Shown here piece after piece: positions 42,368 through 50,847 of a DNA stretch of 64,000 nucleotides. The position numbers were made by a program, and so were the translations under genes. The stretch lies in contig NZ_JACOPW010000001.1 in the NCBI RefSeq assembly GCF_015461845.1, positions 558,001 to 622,000 on the forward strand. Reading direction: 5' to 3'. Every line of letters starts with the position of its first letter. Position 1 is the stretch's first letter. The notes below the pieces were generated by a model, which saw only the letters and a program-made list of their open reading frames with translations, was not told the DNA's origin and did not search any database. Origin of the DNA: Pseudomonas mucoides (GTDB lineage: Bacteria; Pseudomonadota; Gammaproteobacteria; Pseudomonadales; Pseudomonadaceae).

Positions 42368-44029
42368 TCAGAAGGAGGTCTTGAAGGTAAAAGCCAGCCA
42401 GCCGCGGTCTTCACCGCCTACGTTGCCGTTACCGGCGACGGTGCCATTGGCCAGGTTCTTCGGTTGGGCCGCTGTGTCGGCATAACGCAGGCCGAACTCA
42501 TACAGCTGGGCATAAGTGAGTTTGACGCCGACGGAGTAAGCCAGCGCGCCTTCGCTGCCGCCACCGGCTGTTGGTGCGTTGCCATGCAGGCCGTAGTTGA
42601 CGGTGAGAGGTACATCCATGTCCCAGGAGGGGAAGATCGAGATGTATTGCGGAGTGTAGTTGACCGCGACCGCATAATAATCTTTCGAGGAGCAGCCATC
42701 CGACTCGCTGCCGGACCCGGCGATACCTGGCGTTCTGGCATTGGTACAAGCGGCTTTTCCGACACCTTTATAGAGCTCTTCGTGTTCAGTCACGCGATCC
42801 AGGTGGCTGTAGGCGAACTCACCCACTAGGGTCGCGTTGTTCGAAATGAAGTTACGCGGCACGCCGTAAACGGCGTTGGCAATAAAGTGAATGGTGTCGC
42901 CGCGCGGGCCTTCGTCGTCCAGCGCGCTGACGCCAGTGGCATTCAAGGCACCGTTCATGCGGTAGGACAGTTCAGAGCCGACCGCAACCGTGTTGAAAAC
43001 CCGAGCAAAACTGACGCCTGCCAGCTTCACGCCACGCGGGTAAACAACCCGGTACGAACCCAGCGCTGCCTTGACCTGTGGGGCCAGCCAAGGCTGGTAG
43101 TCGTCGAACTGGCGATAGTAGGCGCCGAACGTCGATTCGACTTCTTCAACGTTGAGTTTGGCCATCACGCCCCAGTTTTTGCCATCGCGACCGAAGCGCG
43201 AATCCTGACGCTGCAACGTCGCTCCGTTAGGCGCTACCGGCAGTTGGTCCGGACCTTCGAACAAAGGGTCGGCCGCGCCGAAATAGGTACCCCCATAAGG
43301 AATGCGCGTGGGCTCCCATTCGTAGAAGTATTGACCGGCAACCGAAAGGTGATCAGTGACCTGGGCCTTGGCCGAGATCTGCCCCACCGGCAGAAACACT
43401 TCCTTGGTTTCGATACCCGGGCTGGTCGAGGCTTTCACGCCATCGCTGGGGGCCTGGGAGTAGGACACGGCGTGAGCGCCGAACAACAGGCTTTCACCCC
43501 AATAGTTGGTGTGACGACCGACTTTCACGTTGACCGGTGTGTCGCCGATGTTGAAGTTGCGCCAGACAAAGGCATCGAGAATCTCTCCCGACGGGCCGTT
43601 CATGTAGCGCTTCACTTCGTCGCTGTAACGATTGTTGTGATAGCTGGTGGCGTAGCCGGGAACGTTACTTTTCACATCGTGATCGTTATAGGCCTGGTCA
43701 AACCAGCCGGCACCACTGAGGCGTCCACCCCACTCGTTGAGGTAGGAAAAGTCGAGTTCGCTCAACACATCGAGACGATTTGTAACAATGTCGCCTTTAT
43801 CGAACTTGCCGTCGGACTCGTCGAAGTTCGGCGTGTTCATGATGCGACTGTCCTGACTGTCAGTCCGCATGCCCAGGTTGTAGCGGACCGTGTTGTCCCA
43901 ACGCAGGCGATAATCAGGGTTCGGCAGATCGAAAGAGAGCGCCATGACGCCTTGAGAGCCGCCAACCATCATCAGCGTAAGCGCACCTTGAGCCAGTACC
44001 AGCCGACTCTGCTTGGTCTTATGATTCAT
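42368..44029 (-). CDS. DUF1302 outer-membrane beta-barrel protein, copy 1
   Basis: 553 residues. A signal peptide (LVLAQGALTLMMVGGSQGVMA) precedes DLPNPDYRLRWDNTVRYNLGMR and many alternating amphipathic strands. It ends in WLAFTFKTSF, with the C-terminal Phe typical of BAM-assembled barrels. DUF1302 proteins resemble porins for hydrophobic substrates. First gene of the run DUF1302-DUF1329-BNR-MMPL-VOC-ECH-SDR-flavoprotein, so outer-membrane entry and catabolism are co-expressed. ATG at 44029 with AAGGTAG is preferred to GTG at 44035. Confidence 0.93.
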   Translation of the reverse strand: MNHKTKQSRLVLAQGALTLMMVGGSQGVMALSFDLPNPDYRLRWDNTVRYNLGMRTDSQDSRIMNTPNFDESDGKFDKGDIVTNRLDVLSELDFSYLNEWGGRLSGAGWFDQAYNDHDVKSNVPGYATSYHNNRYSDEVKRYMNGPSGEILDAFVWRNFNIGDTPVNVKVGRHTNYWGESLLFGAHAVSYSQAPSDGVKASTSPGIETKEVFLPVGQISAKAQVTDHLSVAGQYFYEWEPTRIPYGGTYFGAADPLFEGPDQLPVAPNGATLQRQDSRFGRDGKNWGVMAKLNVEEVESTFGAYYRQFDDYQPWLAPQVKAALGSYRVVYPRGVKLAGVSFARVFNTVAVGSELSYRMNGALNATGVSALDDEGPRGDTIHFIANAVYGVPRNFISNNATLVGEFAYSHLDRVTEHEELYKGVGKAACTNARTPGIAGSGSESDGCSSKDYYAVAVNYTPQYISIFPSWDMDVPLTVNYGLHGNAPTAGGGSEGALAYSVGVKLTYAQLYEFGLRYADTAAQPKNLANGTVAGNGNVGGEDRGWLAFTFKTSF

Positions 44030-44037
44030 ACACACTA

Positions 44038-44054
44038 CCTTTTATTGTTATTTT
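44038..44054 (-). promoter_or_regulatory. Hfq/Crc-type A-rich motif before DUF1302 copy 1
   Basis: Transcript strand AAAATAACAATAAAAGG; the leader preceding the ribosome site is nearly the same as in DUF1302 copy 2 (both begin CGACTGA). Confidence 0.6.
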
Positions 44055-44448
44055 CAGTCGCTATGTGCGTTCAAACGGTCGCTCCAGCGATATGCGCTAC
44101 CCCACAATATCGTTGAATGTCTCGCCTGGACAGTCCGCTGAAGAGGTCTGGCACGCATCCAGACCCACTTTCCTCCTCAGTTGAAAGTCACCGTAACGGA
44201 TCACAAAATAAAATTCCACATAAAGATTTGCATTCTCCATATAGAATTTCACACCCGTCAAGGTGAAGAATCGTTCCAGCAAAGGCGTTTCGCCGGTAAA
44301 TACTGCACACAAAACAGATAAACGTTCAAATAAACTTTGACGCTTTTGTGCTTTGGGCTTTCAATAGCCCCTGCCATCCCACAGAACGCCTGGCGTTGCG
44401 CGGGTAAAACGGCAGTGAACCGCCAGAAGAAAAACAAGAGGAGCCACC
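44055..44448. promoter_or_regulatory. Divergent promoter region with dit operator, copy 8
   Basis: A 419-bp gap (44030-44448) between DUF1302 copy 1 and the plus-strand SDR. An operator copy at 44304-44328 has arms TGCACAC and CGTTCA at the 25-bp span. An AT-rich stretch around 44200-44255 contains AATTCCACA and AATTTCACA, a near direct repeat. No gene is visible. Confidence 0.5.
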
Positions 44449-45294
44449 ATGAATATTGATTTGAGTGCCAAACGCGTGATCATCACGGGCGCTTCGCGGG
44501 GCATTGGTCTGGCCATCGCCCGGGCATTCGCAGCTGAAGGGGCGCGGGTAGCGATATGCGCCCGTAGTGCGTCAGACGTCCGGGAAGTCGGCGCGCAACT
44601 TGCGGAACACGCCCAGGCGGTGATTGCCCGGGCTGTCGACGTGACGGACAGTGAGGGGGTCAAGGCGTTTGTTGCTGAAGTTGCACACGCGTGGGGCGGG
44701 GTCGATGTGTTGGTGAACAACGCCGGTCAAGGCCGTGGCGGCAACCTCGACACCCTCACTCCGGAAGTCATCCTCGAACATGCCAACATTCTGCAGATGG
44801 GGCATTTCCGATTCGTGCAGGCGGTGGTGCCGTTCATGCGTGAACAGCGCTGGGGACGGATCATCGAAATCAACGCCTTGGCCGGGGTGATTCCGACGCC
44901 CGACGGAATTCCCTCAGTAATCAATCGCGCATCGTGCATCGCCCTCTCCCGCTCATTGGGCATGTCACTGCCCAAAGACAATATCCTGGTCAACAGCCTG
45001 AACATGGGTTGGATCGATACCGGTCAATGGGATCGTCACTACAAGGAAATGGGACCTGGCGTCAGTCGCGAGGAGTTCGACGCCATGGTGATGAAGGTGG
45101 TACCGCTCGGGCGTTATGGCAAACCTGAAGACGTTGCCGGTATGGCGCTGTTCCTGGCCAGTGAATATGCCAGCTTCATCAGCGCCGCCTCGATTGACAT
45201 TGCCGGCGGCATGGGTGGGCAGATTGCCTACTTTCCAACCCTCAAACGCGATTTTGCCGCGACGATTGCGGCACGTAACGCTGCCAGCGAATAA
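44449..45294 (+). CDS. SDR-fold protein lacking the catalytic Tyr/Lys
   Basis: 281 residues. The cofactor motif TGASRGIGLAIA and LVNNAGQG are intact, but the catalytic YxxxK is NRASC (Asn159, Cys163) and the expected Ser region reads EINALAG. The reading frame is clean and codon use normal, so this is a real but divergent or non-oxidoreductase member. It is alone on the plus strand, divergent from the transport/degradation operon. The C-terminal tail (KRDFAATIAARNAASE) is longer than usual. Role unknown. Confidence 0.88.
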   Translation: MNIDLSAKRVIITGASRGIGLAIARAFAAEGARVAICARSASDVREVGAQLAEHAQAVIARAVDVTDSEGVKAFVAEVAHAWGGVDVLVNNAGQGRGGNLDTLTPEVILEHANILQMGHFRFVQAVVPFMREQRWGRIIEINALAGVIPTPDGIPSVINRASCIALSRSLGMSLPKDNILVNSLNMGWIDTGQWDRHYKEMGPGVSREEFDAMVMKVVPLGRYGKPEDVAGMALFLASEYASFISAASIDIAGGMGGQIAYFPTLKRDFAATIAARNAASE

Positions 45295-45358
45295 CACCAA
45301 AACATATCGACAAACTCTCCGGTGCGTAGTGCGCACCCTCAACGTTGGCGCCCCCGTG

Positions 45359-46243
45359 ATGAACTTGCTGTTCCCTGTTCTTGCCACGCTGATCTGGGCC
45401 GCCAGTACCGTGGTCAATCGCCTTTCGGTTGGGGTGATTGACCCCGCAGCCATTTCCTTTTACCGCTGGCTGGTCGCGTTGCTGGTGTTGTCACCGGTGA
45501 TGTTGCCCAAGGTCTGGCGGTTGCGGCAGCAGATTCGGCCGCACCTGCCCAAGTTGTGGCTGCTGGGCTTGCTCGGCATGTCGCTGTACCAGTCGCTGGC
45601 CTATTTCGCCGCGCACACTGTCAGCGCCACTTCCATGGGCCTGATCCTGGCGACCATGCCCCTGCTCACCGTGCTGCTCGCCTTTCCCCTGCTCAATACC
45701 CAACCGACCGCGACGTTATTGGTCGGTGCTCTGGTGTCGTTTGCCGGGCTGACGTGGTTGCTGGCCGCAGGCGACCTGCCCTCGCTCTGGGCACACGGGG
45801 TTGGCCAAGGGGAATTGATGATGTTGCTGGCCTCGCTGTCGTACGCGTTGTACTGCGTGCTGGTCAAGCGCTGGCAGATTCCCCTGCCGACCTGGGAAAG
45901 CCTTTACGTGCAAATAATCTGCGGCACCCTGCTGTTGGTGCCGCCCTTTGTGCTGGCCCCTTCGATAGCCCTGACAACCGCAAATGTCCCGCTGGTGTTG
46001 TTCGCGGGTCTGTTTGCCTCAGCGCTGGCGCCCGGCTTGTGGATGCGTGGTTTGCAAACCCTGGGGCCAGAAAAAACCGCCGTGCTGATGAACCTGGTCC
46101 CGTTATTTACCGCGGTGTTGGCGATTGTGTTGCTGGGGGAAACATTGCACCTGTACCACGCGGTCGGAGGCGGATTGATTTTACTGGGAATTGGATTGGC
46201 GCAATGGAAACCCGCGCGGGTAGTGACCGAAGTCGTGACCTAG
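45359..46243 (+). CDS. EamA-family (DMT) permease
   Basis: 294 residues with ten hydrophobic segments in two EamA halves (LLFPVLATLIWAASTVVNRL at the start; LMNLVPLFTAVLAIVLLGE in the second half). Members export amino acids and other small metabolites. ATG at 45359 has a poor ribosome site; an in-frame GTG at 45329 is an alternative. Its end overlaps that of the convergent phosphatase by 4 nt. It may be a general exporter unrelated to diterpenoids. Confidence 0.88.
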   Translation: MNLLFPVLATLIWAASTVVNRLSVGVIDPAAISFYRWLVALLVLSPVMLPKVWRLRQQIRPHLPKLWLLGLLGMSLYQSLAYFAAHTVSATSMGLILATMPLLTVLLAFPLLNTQPTATLLVGALVSFAGLTWLLAAGDLPSLWAHGVGQGELMMLLASLSYALYCVLVKRWQIPLPTWESLYVQIICGTLLLVPPFVLAPSIALTTANVPLVLFAGLFASALAPGLWMRGLQTLGPEKTAVLMNLVPLFTAVLAIVLLGETLHLYHAVGGGLILLGIGLAQWKPARVVTEVVT

Positions 46244-47025
46244 GCGACCAGCAAGGTATCGCGCAATGTCTGCAAGCCTTTCTGGCTCAAACCACTGAAG
46301 CGCTGCAGGTAAAGATCCAGTCCACCGTACTCGGCGTCGATCACTGCATACGCAGCATTCAAGTACTCGGGACGGGCATCCAGCACTGCATCAATGGCCG
46401 CCTCGCTGACCGCTTGGCCGACCAGGTGGCTCACCGTGGTGCTCATGGCCTGCTGACGCGCCACCTCCAGCTGACTGAAGCGACGTGCCGAGAGCACATA
46501 GTCGGCCATGATGTGCTCCGGTGCGACGCCCAGTGCGTGCAGCAGCAACATCACCGCGACCCCGGTGCGGTCCTTGCCCGCCGTGCAATGAATGAGCACC
46601 GATGCATTGCGGGTAGAGAACAGCTCGAACAGCGCTGGCAACAACGGCGCCAACAGGTGCGGAAGTTGCCGGTAGACCTCCAACATCATGTTTCGCGCGC
46701 CCTGAGTCTCTGGATTATCAGCGAGCATGGCGGCAATCCGTGGGTCGGCACGAACATCACCAAGCACCTCCAGGTGGAGTTGCGCGATAGCCGAATCGGG
46801 TACGCCGCTCGGGTAACGCTCACGCTCTGCGGCGCTGCGTAAATCGCAGACGGTTGTCAGGCCGATCCGCCGCAAGGTCTGCCAGTCTTCAGCGGTCAGT
46901 CGATCCAGCTGTTCTGCCCGTAACAGGTAATGGTCGCCGATACGACGACCACAACCGGTGGGAATACCTTTGAGGCTGCGAAAGTTATCCGCACCCTGCA
47001 AGCGCAACTCTTCCTGCCCGACCAT
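46240..47025 (-). CDS. Tyr/Ser protein phosphatase-like enzyme
   Basis: 261 residues. The P-loop HCTAGKDRTG gives the CX5R signature of cysteine phosphatases of the Y_phosphatase3 group. FRSLKGIPTG and RAEQLDRLT with VCDLRS are the family N-terminal motifs. GGAGG lies 7 nt before the ATG at 47025, which is 2 nt after the stop of the kinase-like gene. Such proteins can dephosphorylate proteins, phosphoinositides or small molecules. Pairing with a kinase suggests a phosphorylated intermediate or regulator. Confidence 0.9.
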   Translation of the reverse strand: MVGQEELRLQGADNFRSLKGIPTGCGRRIGDHYLLRAEQLDRLTAEDWQTLRRIGLTTVCDLRSAAERERYPSGVPDSAIAQLHLEVLGDVRADPRIAAMLADNPETQGARNMMLEVYRQLPHLLAPLLPALFELFSTRNASVLIHCTAGKDRTGVAVMLLLHALGVAPEHIMADYVLSARRFSQLEVARQQAMSTTVSHLVGQAVSEAAIDAVLDARPEYLNAAYAVIDAEYGGLDLYLQRFSGLSQKGLQTLRDTLLVA

Positions 47026-47027
47026 TC

Positions 47028-48215
47028 TCAATCCTCCAGTAGATGTTGATAGGCCTGCGTTAACGGACGCGCGCCCTGCCCCAGTGTCGGCGTACGGCGA
47101 GGCTTACGCCCATGTGTGAGCAAACGCACGGTATCAAAATCTTCTGCAGCGGCGAAGAAACGTTCCACCATCGGCAAACCGTCCTGCCCCCAGTCATCCA
47201 TATTCGACATCCAGGTCTGCATCCCCCAAACCGGCCAACGGCGAAACTGTTCCCAGGCAGCGTCCTGGTCAAGCACGCCTTCGGCACCGAGGCTGATCAG
47301 TTTTTCGCGGTACACCCGCAGCAGGCGTTGCGCATCGGCGCGCCGTTCCTCGACGGTTAAGGCCCCCAGCATAAAATAGGCGATATCGCGCCATGGCCGG
47401 CCACGCCTCGACAGTTGCCAATCCAGCCAGATACGTTGGCCGTCGCTGCGTAAAAAACTGTTGCCCTGATGCGAATCACCATGGATCAGGCAGCTGGGTG
47501 ACGACTGTTCGCGCTCGAAAGCTGCCAATTCATCAAACGCATGGCTGAACAACTCCGGTGTCTCATACATCCATTTCGGCAACAGGCGTTGGTACTCCGG
47601 TTTGCGCAGATTGACCTTGATGTAGTTGTACATACGCAGCAGGCCGTCGCAGTCCACCGGGTTGGCCATCGACACCGGCAGCCAGCCCTGGCCCCGTAGC
47701 TGCGGACTGTTCCAGGTGGCAGCATGCAACGTCGCCAGTGACTCCAGCCCCCGAGCGACGCCATCCACGCCCAGGTGATCGGTGCTATGGCCAAATTTCC
47801 CGGCGGCCAGACCAAGGTCTTCCATCATCACCACGCCTCGACCGCCGCCATCGGCGTCCCAGTCGGTGAGATAGGTGTCTGGCAGTGGCGCATCGGACCA
47901 GCCGTGCGCCAAATGATAAAAGCGCGCTTCCAGCTCACAGATATCGCCGCTCTCGAAACCCTCGGACCAATTCGACTTCAGGCACACGTGCGCAGGAATA
48001 CCCGCGTGCTGACCGACCTCATTCAACTCAAGCCTGACGCGGAATTTGGTGGTGTGACCGTTTCGAACTTCCACTGCCGTTAACGCCAGCACCTCGACGC
48101 CCGGATAACGCGGCTGCAATAGCTGAGTTAGCCAGGCTGCGGTAATTTCGCTCAGGTGCCGTGGCAACCGTCCGCTGCGCTGCGGGTAGGGCCGCCCCAG
48201 CGAGCTATCCGTCAC
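47028..48215 (-). CDS. Aminoglycoside-phosphotransferase/choline-kinase-like small-molecule kinase
   Basis: 395 residues. The catalytic loop HGDSHQGN (Brenner motif) and the metal-binding DWQ (IWLDWQLSRRG) are intact, so it is probably an active kinase of the APH/EcKinase-like group. VCLKSN and CELEARFYH supply the Lys and the C-helix Glu of the N-lobe. The start overlaps the stop of the amidohydrolase by 4 nt. The amidohydrolase-kinase-phosphatase operon is preceded by an operator copy. Substrate unknown, possibly a hydroxylated terpenoid. Confidence 0.88.
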   Translation of the reverse strand: MTDSSLGRPYPQRSGRLPRHLSEITAAWLTQLLQPRYPGVEVLALTAVEVRNGHTTKFRVRLELNEVGQHAGIPAHVCLKSNWSEGFESGDICELEARFYHLAHGWSDAPLPDTYLTDWDADGGGRGVVMMEDLGLAAGKFGHSTDHLGVDGVARGLESLATLHAATWNSPQLRGQGWLPVSMANPVDCDGLLRMYNYIKVNLRKPEYQRLLPKWMYETPELFSHAFDELAAFEREQSSPSCLIHGDSHQGNSFLRSDGQRIWLDWQLSRRGRPWRDIAYFMLGALTVEERRADAQRLLRVYREKLISLGAEGVLDQDAAWEQFRRWPVWGMQTWMSNMDDWGQDGLPMVERFFAAAEDFDTVRLLTHGRKPRRTPTLGQGARPLTQAYQHLLED

Positions 48216-49249
48216 GGCGTCAGCACCCGACCAGCGTTGGCCGGCACCTTCAGCTTGAGCAGTTCGATCGCGTTACCGCTGCGAATCCGCTCGCGGTCTT
48301 CAGCGGACAAGCCGATGCCTTCGGTCAGATCGCCATGGTCGTAGGCCCCGCCAAAGTTAGTGCCGTACAACAGGCGCTCCGCCCCCACCACCTCGGCAAC
48401 GCCACGACGCAAGCCCGGCGCATGAACGTCAAGGTCGAAGTAAAAGTTCTGCAGGTAATCCATCAACGGACGCTGATTGCGCGAGTCCGGTGCCATGGCC
48501 CGGTTCAGTTCGCTCAGGCGCCCCAACTGGAAAACCGCCATGCCACCGGCATGGGTGATGTAGGTTTTCAAGGTCGGGAAAACATCCAGCGCGCCACCGC
48601 AGATCAGGTACCAGAAGAACAGTGTTTCATCGACGCAGTCACCGACGATGGAGGTGGTTTCAAACTTGTCGTCCGTGTGTTTTTCGCCCCAGTAAATCGA
48701 CTGATTGAAGCCATGCACCATGATCGGTACATCCAGCTGGGTGAGTTTTTCCCAGACGGGGAACAGGCGTTCGTCGTGAGCCTCCAGGCCATTGAAGTTG
48801 GCCCCGCCGACGCACACACCCTTGGCGCCCAACTGAGTCACTGCGCGTTCAATTTCCTTGGCCGCATTCAGCGGATCCGCGAGGTTGGCGTGGCACCAGA
48901 AATCGAAGTGGTCGGGATCAGCCCGACAAAATGCCGACAACTCGTCATTGCAGATGCGCGCGTATTCGTTAGCGAAATCTCCCGCCCAATACATAAAGCA
49001 ATGAGACGGCGTGGACATCACCAGTTTGTCGACACCCCGCTCGGCCATCAGCTGGCGACGGCTGGCGTGGCTCATGCGCGCGAGGATATTGGCCTGCGCT
49101 TCGGCATCCGTCGCGGCTTTGACCGGTTGCTTGGTGCCGAGGGAAAAATGCCCCACGGTCAGCCCCTGCACTTTCATGAATGGCCCCCAGAACTCGTGAC
49201 GGTTCAGCATGCCCTCAGTCAGCAAGTGGGCGTGGACATCAATCAGCAT
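48212..49249 (-). CDS. ACMSD-like amidohydrolase, paralogue
   Basis: 345 residues, MLIDVHAHLL with the HxH motif, IMVHGFNQS and TYITHAGGM with further His. LYGTNFGG has Asn where the family usually has the metal Asp. It shares most of its central region with the protein at 5742-6806. GGAG and a CAACAAGG leader precede the ATG at 49249. First gene of an operon with the kinase and phosphatase. Likely a hydrolase or decarboxylase for a related ring-cleavage product. Confidence 0.9.
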   Translation of the reverse strand: MLIDVHAHLLTEGMLNRHEFWGPFMKVQGLTVGHFSLGTKQPVKAATDAEAQANILARMSHASRRQLMAERGVDKLVMSTPSHCFMYWAGDFANEYARICNDELSAFCRADPDHFDFWCHANLADPLNAAKEIERAVTQLGAKGVCVGGANFNGLEAHDERLFPVWEKLTQLDVPIMVHGFNQSIYWGEKHTDDKFETTSIVGDCVDETLFFWYLICGGALDVFPTLKTYITHAGGMAVFQLGRLSELNRAMAPDSRNQRPLMDYLQNFYFDLDVHAPGLRRGVAEVVGAERLLYGTNFGGAYDHGDLTEGIGLSAEDRERIRSGNAIELLKLKVPANAGRVLTP

Positions 49250-49344
49250 GGCGTTCTCCTTGTTGTAATTAGCCAGCAGACCGAACGACCCGCTCGCAGG
49301 GCATCCGGATCAATTTAAGGGATAACTGCACCCTCAATAATATA

Positions 49345-49367
49345 AACACATTTCTAATATGTGTTCA
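49345..49367. promoter_or_regulatory. Putative dit operator, copy 9 (near-perfect palindrome)
   Basis: AACACAT TTCTAAT ATGTGTT is an inverted repeat with 7-bp arms, extended to TGTTCA on the right, 96 bp upstream of the amidohydrolase ATG at 49249. Confidence 0.65.
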
Positions 49368-49409
49368 TTTAAATATGAGTCGCAGGGCTACCTTTTATAA
49401 AATCCGCAC

Positions 49410-49435
49410 AAAAAAAAGCGGCCCTCTCAGGCCGC
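49410..49435 (-). terminator. Rho-independent terminator after DUF1329 copy 2
   Basis: On the minus strand GCGGCC TGAGAG GGCCGC is followed by eight T, 24 nt after the DUF1329 stop. Confidence 0.85.
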
Positions 49436-49458
49436 AAATGCGTGTTCAACCGATGAAA

Positions 49459-50820
49459 TCAGCGTTGGGTCTCCTGGGAAACAATCGACTCAGGCTTCAT
49501 GTCACGCTCCGATAACGGCGTGTCGTGCACCCGATATCCGCCCTTGAGGCCATCGTTGAGCAAAGACCACATGCCTTTGTTGAAGTCATAGCTGACGTTT
49601 TTTACCGTGTACGGCAGGTTTTTGTCGTACAGCTGCACGCCACTCTGGAACAGCGCGCGATACAGCACCCCGCCCTGGTCCCAGGCGTCATACAGGCCGG
49701 CACCAAACGTGTCTTCGTCGAGGTAGTAGGTGCGCTTGCTGTAGACGTGGCGTTTGCCCGGTTTCAGAGTCGCTTCCACCACCCACACCCGGTGCAGTTC
49801 CCAGCGCTCGCAAGCCGGGTTGGCATGATGCGGCTTGAACTGTTCTTCCTGGCCGCAACTGAAGTAGAACTTGTAGGCGTTGTACGGGATATACATCTCC
49901 TTGCGGCCCACCAGTTTGTAGTCGAAACGGTCCTGGCTACCGGAGAACATCTGCAATTCGTCGAACAGGTTCACACCGCCCTGGTTGGGCACCGGCGTGT
50001 CGTAGGCGAACTCCGGCGCCAACTTGATGCGGCGCATGCCTGGGGTGTAGCTCCAGGCACGCCGTGGCTGGCTTTGCGGGTCGAGGTAGTCAGCGAGGAT
50101 GATCAGTTGCCCGGCGCTGCGGGCCGGATAACTGTCCAGTGCCCAGGCGCGGTAGTACAACTGCGGATCGCGATCGGTCTGTTGAGTCTGGTAGTACGGC
50201 GCCTCCTCCATGGTCGCGGACTCGGCGGTCTTGGTCACCGAACCCTGAGAATCCACTACCCAACTGTTGGACGAAGCCGTGGTGGTGTAACCCGTTCCCT
50301 TGTAGCGCAGTTGTTGATTCCAGATGACTTCATTGCCGTTCTGCGGAAGCGGGAACGGCAGCCCGCCTCGGCATGCCGGATCGACTGCGAGGTTGTCCTT
50401 GGTCGTGCGGCAGTTACTGGCGTTGCGCACAGAGGCATCGAGCAACGCTTGCGGGTACGCCGCGGTCCGGTGGGTCGGGTAAATATCCAGGTAGTAGTCG
50501 GGAAATTTACTCAGCAGCATTTTTTGCCCGCCGCTCAAGCGGTCGGCGTATTGCTCCATGTTTTTCGAGTTGATCCGCAGCAGCGGTTTTTCATCCTCGA
50601 AGGGGTCGGCCCAGAAGCCGCTGTCGGGCTTGAAGCCTGGCGGGCTCTGCGTCAGGCCGCCGGTATAGGGAGGAATGCTGCCATCGGCATTGCCCGCGAT
50701 AATTGCGCCGAACGGCGTCAGGGTTTTTCCGATCTGTGCAACCTGGTCGGCCGGTGCCGCAGCCAGGCTGGCGGTGGCGATGCTCAACAGCGCCACCGCC
50801 CATGCAAATTGTCCTTTCAT
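49459..50820 (-). CDS. DUF1329 periplasmic/outer-membrane-associated protein, copy 2
   Basis: 453 residues with a signal peptide (AWAVALLSIATASLA, likely cleavage after LAAA). It shares with copy 1 the segments FDELQMFSGSQDRFDYKLVG and SKRTYYLDEDTFGAGLYDAWD and ends alike (SERDMKPESIVSQETQR). GCGGAG precedes the ATG. It ends the minus-strand operon GMC-ALDH-DUF1302-DUF1329, followed by a strong terminator. No MMPL or BNR gene follows, unlike copy 1. Confidence 0.93.
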   Translation of the reverse strand: MKGQFAWAVALLSIATASLAAAPADQVAQIGKTLTPFGAIIAGNADGSIPPYTGGLTQSPPGFKPDSGFWADPFEDEKPLLRINSKNMEQYADRLSGGQKMLLSKFPDYYLDIYPTHRTAAYPQALLDASVRNASNCRTTKDNLAVDPACRGGLPFPLPQNGNEVIWNQQLRYKGTGYTTTASSNSWVVDSQGSVTKTAESATMEEAPYYQTQQTDRDPQLYYRAWALDSYPARSAGQLIILADYLDPQSQPRRAWSYTPGMRRIKLAPEFAYDTPVPNQGGVNLFDELQMFSGSQDRFDYKLVGRKEMYIPYNAYKFYFSCGQEEQFKPHHANPACERWELHRVWVVEATLKPGKRHVYSKRTYYLDEDTFGAGLYDAWDQGGVLYRALFQSGVQLYDKNLPYTVKNVSYDFNKGMWSLLNDGLKGGYRVHDTPLSERDMKPESIVSQETQR

Positions 50821-50847
50821 AAACAGATACTCCGCTTCTTGGCTTTT

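Noticed and set aside
44097..44312. A 71-codon minus-strand frame in the 44.0-44.4 kb promoter gap
   Set aside because: AT-rich sequence with an operator copy, no ribosome site, no recognisable motif.
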